A program made the translations under genes and the position numbers. From Comamonadaceae bacterium (GTDB lineage Bacteria > Pseudomonadota > Gammaproteobacteria > Burkholderiales > Burkholderiaceae_C): a stretch of 8,809 nucleotides of DNA. The notes under the pieces were generated by a model. That model did no database searches. It was not told where the DNA came from and saw only the letters and a list, made by a program, of their open reading frames with translations. Positions 1 through 6,062 of the stretch are shown in pieces; position 1 is the first letter of the stretch, and the number at the start of each line of letters is the position of its first letter. Location of the stretch: positions 1 to 8,809 of the forward strand of contig JAIXXW010000330.1 of assembly GCA_027490555.1 (NCBI GenBank), in the 5' to 3' direction.

Positions 1-12
1 ATAGGAACCGAC

Positions 13-777
13 ATGAACATCCAAGGACAAGCAGCTCTGGTCACCGGTGGTGGCTCCGGTCTGGGCGAAGCCACCGCCCGTGAACTCGCCCGCCTGGGCG
101 CCCGGGTCGCGGTGCTCGACCTGAACCTGGACAACGCCCAACGCGTGGCCCAGGACATCGGTGGTCTGGCTGTGCAGTGCAATGTGTCTGAGCCCGACAG
201 CATGGCCCAAGCCATCGCCACCGCGGCCGCTGCGCACGGCCCGGCCCGCATCCTGATGCAGATCGCTGGCATCGGCACCGCCAAACGCGTGGTCGCCAAG
301 GACGGCAGTGCCGCGCCGCTGGAAGACTTTGCCAAGGTGATCAACGTCAACCTGATCGGCACCTACAACGCCGCGCGTCTGTTTGCCGCCGCCTGTGCCC
401 AGCTCGAGCCGATGGACGACGGCGCACGGGGTGTGATGGTGTTCACCGCGTCCGTGGCGGCCTTTGACGGCCAGGTCGGTCAGCAGGCCTACAGCGCCTC
501 CAAAGCCGGGGTGGCGGGCATGACCCTGCCCATGGCACGCGATCTGGCCCAGCACGGCATCCGGGTGTGCACCATCGCACCGGGCCTGTTCAAGACGCCT
601 TTGCTGGCCAGCTTGCCCGAACCCGTGCAGCAATCGCTGGCGGCCAGCATCCCCTTCCCCGCCCGCCTGGGCAAGCCCAGTGAATTTGCCGAACTGGCTT
701 GCCACATCGTCAGCAACGACCACCTCAATGGTGAAGTCATTCGCCTCGATGGCGCCCTGCGCATGGCCCCCCGCTGA
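13..777 (+). CDS. Short-chain dehydrogenase, 3-hydroxyacyl-CoA dehydrogenase type 2-like
   Basis: This 254-residue protein is a classical short-chain dehydrogenase/reductase (SDR) of normal length. The dinucleotide-binding motif TGGGSGLG is at residues 11-18, and Asp36 at the end of the second beta strand (VLDLN) favours NAD over NADP. The catalytic Ser147 and the Tyr160-x3-Lys164 pair (YSASK) are intact, as is the PG motif at 190-191. The region around the active site and the APGLFKTPLL stretch resemble the type 2 3-hydroxyacyl-CoA dehydrogenases (HSD17B10-like), which oxidise 3-hydroxyacyl-CoA to 3-ketoacyl-CoA in the cytoplasm. The start is supported by AGGA six bases upstream. A thioesterase follows after 9 bases and an acyl-CoA dehydrogenase after that, which fits a beta-oxidation step. 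The SDR assignment is certain. The acyl-CoA substrate is an inference, and another alcohol substrate is possible. Confidence 0.88.
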   Translation: MNIQGQAALVTGGGSGLGEATARELARLGARVAVLDLNLDNAQRVAQDIGGLAVQCNVSEPDSMAQAIATAAAAHGPARILMQIAGIGTAKRVVAKDGSAAPLEDFAKVINVNLIGTYNAARLFAAACAQLEPMDDGARGVMVFTASVAAFDGQVGQQAYSASKAGVAGMTLPMARDLAQHGIRVCTIAPGLFKTPLLASLPEPVQQSLAASIPFPARLGKPSEFAELACHIVSNDHLNGEVIRLDGALRMAPR

Positions 778-786
778 AAGCACACC

Positions 787-1206
787 ATGTCCAAAACCGT
801 TGTTTACGAAGTGCAAGTGGTGTTCGGTGACTGCGATCCGGCCGGCATCGTTTTCTTTCCGAATTTTTCCAAGTGGATGGATGCGTCCTCGCTCCACTTC
901 TTCATGCAGTGCGGCATCCCGCCCTGGCGCGAATTGGTCAAGACGCGCGGCATCATCGGCACGCCCTTACTGGAGATCCACACCAAATTCATCCGCCCCG
1001 CCACCTACGGCGAAACCCTGCAAGTCCACACCAGCGTGCAGGAGTGGCGTGACAAGGTGTTTGTGCACAAGCATGTGGTCATGCGTGGCGACACCGTGCT
1101 GTGCGAAGGCACCGAGGTGCGGGCCTTTTGCATCAAGCATCCCGAAGACCCGGACCGCATCAAGGCGATCGCGGTGCCCGAAGACATCAAGGCCGCTTGC
1201 AGCTGA
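787..1206 (+). CDS. Hot-dog acyl-CoA thioesterase, 4-hydroxybenzoyl-CoA thioesterase type
   Basis: This 139-residue protein has the usual size of a single hot-dog-fold thioesterase. The N-terminal motif FGDCDPAGIVFFP (residues 13-25) is the signature of the Pseudomonas-type 4-hydroxybenzoyl-CoA thioesterases, and Asp17 sits where that family has its catalytic aspartate. From memory, the similarity continues through GIPPWRELV, RGIIGTP and the C-terminal IKAIAVPEDI region, so it looks closer to that subgroup than to YbgC or PaaI. The expected reaction is hydrolysis of an aryl- or acyl-CoA to the free acid and CoA in the cytoplasm. The Shine-Dalgarno sequence is weak (GAAAG), and the gene begins 9 bases after the dehydrogenase stop, so translation may be coupled. 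No dehalogenase or ligase of the chlorobenzoate pathway is present. A general role in relieving CoA trapping or releasing a pathway product is therefore equally possible. Confidence 0.87.
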   Translation: MSKTVVYEVQVVFGDCDPAGIVFFPNFSKWMDASSLHFFMQCGIPPWRELVKTRGIIGTPLLEIHTKFIRPATYGETLQVHTSVQEWRDKVFVHKHVVMRGDTVLCEGTEVRAFCIKHPEDPDRIKAIAVPEDIKAACS

Positions 1207-1221
1207 TCGGGCAGGACCGCC

Positions 1222-2940
1222 ATGAACGCCTACCAAGCCCGCACCGGGGACATGCAGTTTCTGCTGTCTAGCGTCCTGAACGCCCCCGCCAAGCTGCAAG
1301 CCTTGCCCGCCTTTGCCGATGTCGACCCGGATTTGATGCAGCAGGTGCTGGACGAATCGGGCAAATTCGTGAGCGAGGTGATTGCCCCACTCAACCGCGA
1401 TGGCGATGAGATCGGCGCGCAATGGCAAGACGGCGTGGTCACCATGCCCACGGGCTTCAAACAGGCCTACCAAACCTTCTGGCAATCGGGCTGGCCCGCC
1501 CTGTCCGCCAGCGCCGAAGACGGCGGTCAGGGCCTGCCCTGTGTGCTCGAGGCCATGCTCTACGAAATGCTGAGTGCGGCCAACCATGGCTGGACCATGG
1601 CCCCGGGCCTCTTGCATGGTGCCTACGAGTGCATCAAACACCACGCCAGCGATGAACTCAAGGCGCAGTACCTGCAGAAAGTGGCCACCGGCGAATGGCT
1701 GGCCACCATGTGCCTGACCGAGCCGCATGCGGGCTCCGACCTGGGCCTGGTGCGCACCAAGGCAGTGCCTTTGCCGGATGGCCAGTACGCGCTCAGCGGC
1801 ACCAAGATTTTCATCTCGGGTGGCGAACACGACCTCACCGAGAACATCGTGCACCTGGTGCTGGCCCGCCTGCCCGACGCGCCCCCCGGCCCCAAAGGCC
1901 TGTCGCTGTTCCTGGTGCCCAAGTTTTACCCGGACGGCTCGCGCAGCCGCGTGCACTGCGACCGGATCGAAGAAAAAATGGGCCTGCACGGCAGCCCCAC
2001 CTGCGTGATGCGTTTTGACGAAGCCGTGTCCGCCCTCGTGGGCGAGCCGGGCAAGGGGCTGAACGCGATGTTCGTGATGATGAACGCCGCCCGCTTGCAT
2101 GTGGCCCTGCAGGGCATCGGCCTGCTCGACGCCGCCTGGCAAAAGGCCGACGCCTATGCCCAAGAGCGTCGCCAGATGCGCGCCCCGGGCCAGGGCAAGG
2201 GGCCTGGCCAAGCGGATTTGATTGGCGAGCATCCCGCGGTGCGCCGCATCCTGGACACGCAACGCGCCTGGGTCGATGCCGGGCGCGTGCTGGCCTACCG
2301 CACTGCGCTGGAACTCGACCTGATCAAGCACAGCCCCGACCCCACGGTGCAGGCCGCCGCCCAGCGCTGGTGCGCCCTGGTCACGCCCGTCATGAAGTCG
2401 GTCTTCACGCACCAGGCCTTCCATGGCGGCAGCGACTGCCTGCAGGTGTTCGGGGGACACGGTTATGTGCGCGAATGGGGCATCGAGCAGATCGTGCGCG
2501 ACGCCCGCGTGGCCATGATCTACGAGGGCACCAACGAAATCCAGGCCATCGACCTGCTGGTGCGCAAGGTGCTGGTCGACGGTGGCCAGGGCATGAACGG
2601 CCTGCTCGATGGTTTGCTGGCCGAGCTGCCGCAGCACACCAAGTCCAGCACGCCCGCGCAGGCGCGTGTCCAAACCCTGCGCGCGGTCACCCAGCAAATC
2701 GTCAAGGCCGCGCCGCAGGACGCGGCCTTGGCCTACCGCGTGGCCGACGATTATTTGCGCTCGGTGGCCCTGGTGCTCATGGAATGGGCCTGGCTGCGCA
2801 TCGAAGCCGGCGTCGATGCCAGCGACCCGCAAAGCGCCCAGCGCTGGTCGGCACCGGCCAAGGCCTTGCGCGATTGGGTCTTGCCAGAATTCCAGATGCG
2901 CAGCTACATCATCGTGTCGCAGTGCACCGCGGCGGCATAA
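1222..2940 (+). CDS. Acyl-CoA dehydrogenase, DmdC-like long form
   Basis: This 572-residue FAD enzyme is clearly longer than the roughly 380-400 residues of standard acyl-CoA dehydrogenases. It matches the long class that carries an extra C-terminal helical domain and includes 3-methylmercaptopropionyl-CoA dehydrogenase (DmdC). Visible motifs are the helical N-terminal domain (about 35-160), the flavin/substrate motif CLTEPHAGSD (164-173), and the beta domain to about 270. The C-terminal helical domain contains FHGGSDCLQVFGGHGYVREW (400-419) and RDARVAMIYEGTNEIQ (426-441). Glu435 in YEGT is the expected catalytic base. Residues from about 455 to the end form the additional domain. The likely reaction is alpha,beta-desaturation of an acyl-CoA, with electrons passed to electron-transfer flavoprotein. 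AGGA lies five bases before the start codon. It is the third gene of the cluster. DmdC-like paralogues are widespread in Burkholderiales, so DMSP degradation should not be assumed. Confidence 0.92.
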   Translation: MNAYQARTGDMQFLLSSVLNAPAKLQALPAFADVDPDLMQQVLDESGKFVSEVIAPLNRDGDEIGAQWQDGVVTMPTGFKQAYQTFWQSGWPALSASAEDGGQGLPCVLEAMLYEMLSAANHGWTMAPGLLHGAYECIKHHASDELKAQYLQKVATGEWLATMCLTEPHAGSDLGLVRTKAVPLPDGQYALSGTKIFISGGEHDLTENIVHLVLARLPDAPPGPKGLSLFLVPKFYPDGSRSRVHCDRIEEKMGLHGSPTCVMRFDEAVSALVGEPGKGLNAMFVMMNAARLHVALQGIGLLDAAWQKADAYAQERRQMRAPGQGKGPGQADLIGEHPAVRRILDTQRAWVDAGRVLAYRTALELDLIKHSPDPTVQAAAQRWCALVTPVMKSVFTHQAFHGGSDCLQVFGGHGYVREWGIEQIVRDARVAMIYEGTNEIQAIDLLVRKVLVDGGQGMNGLLDGLLAELPQHTKSSTPAQARVQTLRAVTQQIVKAAPQDAALAYRVADDYLRSVALVLMEWAWLRIEAGVDASDPQSAQRWSAPAKALRDWVLPEFQMRSYIIVSQCTAAA

Positions 2941-2951
2941 TCTTGGGCACC

Positions 2952-3476
2952 ATGGCCCGAACGCCCCGCCCCTCGAAAGCCGCTGACAAAACCCCTGCCC
3001 GACGCGCAGCAGACGCGCGCTCGGCCGCCCGCACCGACCCCTGCGCCGTGGAGGAGGTGGACACGCGGTATCTGCAGACCTTGATGGGCTACAACGCCCG
3101 CCGGGCGGCCCTGAGCATCATCGAGGTTTTTCTGGAACGCCTGGCCCCCTTCGGGCTCAAGCCGGTGGATTTTTCGGTCATGTCCACCATCTGCCACAAC
3201 CCGGGCGTGACCTCGCGCCAGCTGTGCAACACCCTCAATTTGCTGCCCCCCAACCTGGTGGGCCTGATCCAGTCGCTGGAGTCGCGCGGCCTGATCGAGC
3301 GCAAACCGCACCCGCACGATGGGCGCGCCGTGGGCCTGCACCCCACCCCCAAGGGCCAGGCGCTGATGGTCCAGGCCGAGCAAACCGCCACCGAGCTGGA
3401 ACTCGAAAAAACCGCCAAACTGACCCCTGCACAACGCAAAACCCTGTTGGCGCTGCTGCAAAAGATCTACCTTTGA
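2952..3476 (+). CDS. MarR-family transcriptional regulator
   Basis: This 174-residue protein has a winged helix-turn-helix of the MarR type. A basic, Ala/Arg-rich tail (1-33) precedes a dimerisation helix. The DNA-binding segment runs from about 70 to 137, with the recognition-helix region LPPNLVGLIQSLESRGLIER (98-117). The wing HDGRAVGLHPTPKG (122-135) contains the Asp/Arg pair typical of the family, and a C-terminal dimerisation helix (138-172) ends the protein. The reading frame is open much further upstream, but that part overlaps the acyl-CoA dehydrogenase, so I take the ATG 11 bases after its stop. The Shine-Dalgarno is poor. As the last gene of the catabolic cluster it probably controls that cluster, and MarR proteins in such settings often respond to CoA thioesters or aromatic acids. 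The ligand is unknown. Its 3' end overlaps the convergent lipoprotein gene by 10 bases. Confidence 0.9.
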   Translation: MARTPRPSKAADKTPARRAADARSAARTDPCAVEEVDTRYLQTLMGYNARRAALSIIEVFLERLAPFGLKPVDFSVMSTICHNPGVTSRQLCNTLNLLPPNLVGLIQSLESRGLIERKPHPHDGRAVGLHPTPKGQALMVQAEQTATELELEKTAKLTPAQRKTLLALLQKIYL

Positions 3477-4123
3477 ACCCGCTCGGCCAAAAAGATGTCG
3501 ATGCGGCGGTTGCGCGCGCGCCCGGCCTCTGTGGCGTTGTCGGCGATAGGCTCGCGTGCGCCACGGCCGTCGATGCGGATGCGGCTGCTGCTCACGCCGC
3601 GTGACACCAGGTAATCCCGCGCACTCTGGGCCCGGTTGACGGACAAGGGGTCGTTGATGGCATCGCTGCCGGTGCTGTCGGTGTGACCCACGATGCTGAC
3701 CTCCATCTGCGGCTGCTGCCCCAGACCCTGGGCAAACTGGTTGAGAATCGGGCGCAATTGGGGCTGGATGTCGTCGCGCCCGGTCGCGAACGAGATGTCG
3801 CTCGGGATGCTCAGCTGGAGTTGGTTGTCGCTGGTTTGCGTGATGACCGTGCCGGTGCCGGCCGTGGCCGCTTCCATGACGCGCTTTTTCTCTTCCATGT
3901 TCCGGGACCAAACATAACCCCCCAGCGCACCCAAACCGGCACCGATCGCGGTGGAGCGGGTGTCGCGCCCCAGGATCTGACCCGCCACGGCCCCGATCAA
4001 GGCCCCCGTTCCTGCAGATTTCTGCTCGGGTGTGGCGGTGGCACAGCCGGTCAATGCCAGGGCAAGCGCGCACAGGACCAGACCCAGGCGCGTGGGCAAA
4101 GGCAAGGGGGCAGACAGCATCAT
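3467..4123 (-). CDS. OmpA-family outer-membrane lipoprotein, YiaD-like
   Basis: This 218-residue protein has a lipoprotein signal peptide: Arg12, a hydrophobic run 13-24, and the lipobox LTGC with the lipidated Cys27. Ala at +2 predicts sorting to the outer membrane. A glycine-zipper segment follows (about 38-72, GALIGAVAGQILG and AIGAGLGALGGYVW). The OmpA-like peptidoglycan-binding domain covers about 105-213, with GHTDSTG (146-152), the LSVNRAQSARDYL helix (160-172), and NRRIDI (205-210). Asp149 and Arg164 match the residues that bind diaminopimelate in this family. Length and layout match E. coli YiaD. The likely role is a non-covalent tether between outer membrane and peptidoglycan. GGAG lies six bases before the first of two adjacent ATG codons (4123). 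A longer open frame to 4423 gives no signal peptide and is not used. It is divergent from the FAH-family gene. Confidence 0.93.
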   Translation of the reverse strand: MMLSAPLPLPTRLGLVLCALALALTGCATATPEQKSAGTGALIGAVAGQILGRDTRSTAIGAGLGALGGYVWSRNMEEKKRVMEAATAGTGTVITQTSDNQLQLSIPSDISFATGRDDIQPQLRPILNQFAQGLGQQPQMEVSIVGHTDSTGSDAINDPLSVNRAQSARDYLVSRGVSSSRIRIDGRGAREPIADNATEAGRARNRRIDIFLAERVQR

Positions 4124-4353
4124 GGCGCACTCCAGTTTTGAATTGGCAAAGCGGTCAATGTATGCCCATGCCCACCCCCTCGTCAGTGGTGCAACACACT
4201 GGCGCGGCCAGGCGCTGTGGCCAGTCCGGGCCCGCCGGACGCCCTCGCCCGGTCTGGCCCCGGCCGGGCGCACAGGCTCGCTGCCCAAGTGACAGCCGTC
4301 TGCGGCGCAGACTGTCAAAATCGGTTTTTTTGCTGTGCCCGAAAGGATGGAAC
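4124..4353. other. Divergent intergenic region, dyad-rich
   Basis: These 230 bases separate the start codons of the divergent lipoprotein and FAH-family genes and must hold both promoters. I cannot point to a convincing -35/-10 pair on either strand. The middle (about 4198-4265) is very GC-rich and full of short perfect inverted repeats: ACTGGC/GCCAGT (4198-4203 and 4220-4225), GGCCA/TGGCC (4206-4210 and 4218-4222) and GTCCGG/CCGGAC (4224-4229 and 4235-4240). The FAH-proximal end holds a stronger palindrome, listed separately, and a run of seven T (4325-4331). I see no small gene here with a credible ribosome-binding site. Confidence 0.6.
4290..4317. promoter_or_regulatory. Nested inverted repeat before FAH-family gene (operator or hairpin)
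   Basis: Positions 4298-4312 form a perfect palindrome with 7-base arms and one central base (GTCTGCG-G-CGCAGAC). It is flanked by an outer inverted pair TGACA (4290-4294) and TGTCA (4313-4317), offset by three bases. At the DNA level it looks like a regulator site 37 bases before the FAH-family start codon. As RNA it would give an 11-pair hairpin with a 3-base bulge. T7 follows only after an eight-base gap (positions 4317-4324 after the inner stem's partner), so a standard intrinsic terminator is unlikely. The bound factor is unknown. Confidence 0.45.
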
Positions 4354-5526
4354 ATGCTGCAGTCGGCTTTGCCCCATGATCATGCACAGGCCTTGCTGAT
4401 TGGCCGTTTGTGGGTGCCCGCAACAGGCCCGGTCCTGGTGGCCCTGCACGACGAGCAGGTGCTGGACCTGTCGGGCTTGGCCCCGACCTGCAGCGCTTTG
4501 CTCGAACTGGCCCAGGTCCACCAGCAGGTGCGCGACTGGCTGGCCTCGGGTCGTGCCAGGCCCATCGCCCCGCTGGCCCAGGCCTTGGCCAACAGCGACG
4601 AAACCCTGCGCCGGCCCGAGCAGCCCTGGTTCATGGCCCCTTGCGACCTGCAGGCGGTCAAGGCCGCCGGGGTCACCTTCGTGGCCAGCATGCTGGAACG
4701 CGTGATCGAGGAACAAGCCCGGGGGGACGCCAGCCGCGCCGAAGCGGTGCGCCAGGCCGTGGTCGCGGTCATCGGAGACAACCTGCGCAAGGTCCGGCCC
4801 GGCTCTGCCGAATCGGCCAGGCTCAAGGAGGTGTTGCTGGCCCAGGGCATGTGGTCCCCATACCTGGAAGTGGGCATCGGCCCCGATGCAGAAATTTTCA
4901 CCAAAGCCCAGCCCATGAGTGCCGTGGGCACGGGCGCACGGGTGGGCATTCACCCGGGCAGCCAGTGGAACAACCCCGAACCCGAAATCGTGCTGGCCGT
5001 CAACGCCCGTGGCGAAGTGGTCGGCGCCACCTTGGGCAACGATGTGAACCTGCGTGACTTTGAAGGCCGCAGCGCCCTGTTGCTGGGCAAGGCCAAGGAC
5101 AACAACGCCAGCTGCGCCATCGGGCCCTTCATCCGCCTGTTCGACGAACACTTTGGCATCGAGGATGTGCGCCAGTGCGATTTGAGCCTGACCGTCCAGG
5201 GCCCGGAAGGCTTTGTCATGCAAGGCAGCAGCTCCCTGTCCCAGATCAGCCGCGACCCGCTCGACCTGGTGCAACAGGCCATGGGCCCCTGCCACCAGTA
5301 CCCGGACGGGATGGTGCTGTTTTTGGGCACCATGTTTGCGCCCACCCAGGACCGGCATGGCCCCGGACAAGGTTTCACCCACGTGGTGGGCGACTGGGTG
5401 ACGGTCTCCACCCCCCTGCTCGGCGCGCTGAGCAACCAGGTCACCACCTCGGACCAGGCCCCGGCCTGGACCTATGGCGTGGGCGCGCTGATGCGCGATC
5501 TGGGGCGCAGAGGTCTGCTGGCATAA
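4354..5526 (+). CDS. Fumarylacetoacetate hydrolase-family protein (possible sugar-acid dehydratase)
   Basis: This 390-residue protein has the FAH fold in its C-terminal two thirds. The acidic metal ligands expected in the family are visible as Glu209-Pro-Glu211 in WNNPEPEIVLAV and Asp230 in GNDVNLRD. A conserved lysine-rich loop GKAKDNNAS (245-253) and the glycine-rich GSSSLSQ (291-297) follow. Residues 1-95 form an N-terminal domain also seen in longer family members. FAH-family enzymes cleave C-C bonds or dehydrate/decarboxylate 2-keto acids with Mg2+. The size and the WNNPEPEIVL/GNDVNLRDFEGRSALLLGKAKD type of core resemble, from memory, the 2-keto-3-deoxy-pentonate dehydratases (XylX type), but no sugar gene lies beside it, so the substrate is open. 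The ATG at 4354 has AAAGGA six bases upstream. An open frame further upstream would overlap the lipoprotein gene and lacks family similarity. Confidence 0.87.
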   Translation: MLQSALPHDHAQALLIGRLWVPATGPVLVALHDEQVLDLSGLAPTCSALLELAQVHQQVRDWLASGRARPIAPLAQALANSDETLRRPEQPWFMAPCDLQAVKAAGVTFVASMLERVIEEQARGDASRAEAVRQAVVAVIGDNLRKVRPGSAESARLKEVLLAQGMWSPYLEVGIGPDAEIFTKAQPMSAVGTGARVGIHPGSQWNNPEPEIVLAVNARGEVVGATLGNDVNLRDFEGRSALLLGKAKDNNASCAIGPFIRLFDEHFGIEDVRQCDLSLTVQGPEGFVMQGSSSLSQISRDPLDLVQQAMGPCHQYPDGMVLFLGTMFAPTQDRHGPGQGFTHVVGDWVTVSTPLLGALSNQVTTSDQAPAWTYGVGALMRDLGRRGLLA

Positions 5527-5532
5527 TTTTGG
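5518..5532 (+). promoter_or_regulatory. Possible extended -10 promoter element for the FKBP gene
   Basis: The end of the FAH-family gene contains CATAAT (5522-5527), one base from the consensus TATAAT, preceded by CTGG so that TG-G-CATAAT forms an extended -10 motif overlapping the stop codon. The region 17 bases upstream (TCTGGG, 5499-5504) is a poor -35. If real, transcription would start near 5534 and give a leader of about 60 bases for the FKBP gene. This is motif reading only. Confidence 0.3.
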
Positions 5533-5596
5533 TTTTTTCCGACCCGAGCAGGTGCGCCTGTCGCGCCTGCCCTCCCCCACTGACAGAAAGCCCCCC

Positions 5597-5947
5597 ATGA
5601 ACACCACCCCTTCCGGCCTGCAATTCGAAGACACCGTTGTGGGTGAAGGCGAAGTCGCCACCGCAGGCCAAGACGTGACCGTGCATTACACCGGCTGGCT
5701 CTACAAAGACGGCCAGCAAGGCGCCAAGTTCGATTCGAGCCGCGACCGCCGCGACCCCTTTGTGTTCGGGCTGGGCGCCGGCATGGTCATCAAGGGCTGG
5801 GACGAAGGCGTCGCTGGCATGAAGGTGGGCGGACAGCGCACCCTGATCATCCCGCCCGAGTTGGGCTACGGTGCCCGGGGCGCTGGCGGCGTGATCCCGC
5901 CCAACGCCACCTTGAAGTTCGACGTGGAGTTGCTGGCCCTGGACTGA
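5597..5947 (+). CDS. FKBP-type peptidyl-prolyl cis-trans isomerase
   Basis: This 116-residue protein is a single-domain FKBP with no signal peptide or extra domain, so it should act in the cytoplasm. The active-site residues known from FKBP12 are all present: Tyr31 and Trp68, Phe45-Asp46 in AKFDSS, Phe55/Phe57, Val64-Ile65 in GMVIKGW, Tyr91 in GYGARG, and Phe108 in LKFDVELL. It should catalyse cis-trans isomerisation of Xaa-Pro bonds during folding. The ATG at 5597 gives the compact family N-terminus. An open frame of 15 more codons upstream has no similarity. The Shine-Dalgarno is weak (AGAAAG followed by six C). The gene is 70 bases after the FAH-family gene and is closed by its own terminator, so it is separate from the heat-shock operon that follows, although the two are functionally related. 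Confidence 0.95.
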   Translation: MNTTPSGLQFEDTVVGEGEVATAGQDVTVHYTGWLYKDGQQGAKFDSSRDRRDPFVFGLGAGMVIKGWDEGVAGMKVGGQRTLIIPPELGYGARGAGGVIPPNATLKFDVELLALD

Positions 5948-5973
5948 GCCCTTCGGCCCGTCAGCCCCCATTG

Positions 5974-5994
5974 CCCGCCTCCTGGCGGGTTTTT
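5974..5994 (+). terminator. Intrinsic terminator of the FKBP gene
   Basis: A perfect 6-base stem CCCGCC (5974-5979) and GGCGGG (5984-5989) with the loop TCCT is followed at once by TTTTT (5990-5994). It lies 27 bases after the FKBP stop codon and nine bases before the -35 box of the heat-shock promoter. This is the form of a standard Rho-independent terminator, and it insulates the grpE promoter from upstream reading. Confidence 0.9.
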
Positions 5995-6002
5995 CTTGCC
6001 CT

Positions 6003-6031
6003 CTTGAACCCTGCCAAACCGCCCTTATTTA
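6003..6031 (+). promoter_or_regulatory. Sigma-32 (RpoH) heat-shock promoter of grpE-dnaK-dnaJ
   Basis: The -35 element CTTGAA (6003-6008) is separated by 13 bases from the -10 element CCCTTATTTA (6022-6031). This is close to the sigma-32 consensus (CTTGAA, 11-16 bases, CCCCATnTA), and the CCCT just before CTTGAA also fits. Transcription would start near 6038, leaving a leader of about 25 bases before grpE. The -10 region is embedded in a perfect inverted repeat, GCCCTTA/TAAGGGC (6021-6036). No CIRCE element (TTAGCACTC-N9-GAGTGCTAA) is present, so HrcA control at this promoter is not supported. Confidence 0.82.
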
Positions 6032-6062
6032 AGGGCAGAACTTATTTTTTGCGGACATGCCC

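Noticed and set aside
967..2832. A 621-codon open frame on the minus strand opposite the acyl-CoA dehydrogenase.
   Set aside because: It is a GC-rich shadow frame with His/Gly/Gln/Val-rich composition and no family motifs. The + strand enzyme has a complete set of catalytic motifs.
2370..2951. Upstream extension of the MarR frame into the acyl-CoA dehydrogenase.
   Set aside because: The extra 194 codons are a shadow of the catalytic region of the dehydrogenase. The ATG at 2952 gives a normal MarR length.
3050..3086. GGAGGAGG followed by TTG/ATG codons as an internal start for MarR.
   Set aside because: The purine run is more than 20 bases from the TTG/ATG pair, and a start there would remove part of the N-terminal dimerisation helix.
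4198..4265. A small structured RNA gene in the GC-rich dyads of the divergent gap.
   Set aside because: The dyads are short, compete with each other, and can be expected at this GC content. No promoter or terminator frames them.
4030..4353. Upstream extension of the FAH-family frame by 108 codons into the lipoprotein gene.
   Set aside because: The added residues have no family similarity, and the ATG at 4354 has a proper Shine-Dalgarno sequence.
4124..4423. Upstream extension of the lipoprotein frame by 100 codons.
   Set aside because: It would bury the lipoprotein signal peptide inside the protein and run into the FAH-family gene. The start at 4123 has GGAG at good spacing.
4315..5661. A 448-codon minus-strand open frame opposite the FAH-family and FKBP genes.
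   Set aside because: It spans two unrelated, well-supported + strand genes and their gap, with biased composition and no domain.
5995..6062. CIRCE/HrcA operator before grpE.
   Set aside because: No TTAGCACTC-N9-GAGTGCTAA or close variant is present. The palindrome here has different arms and belongs to the sigma-32 -10 region.
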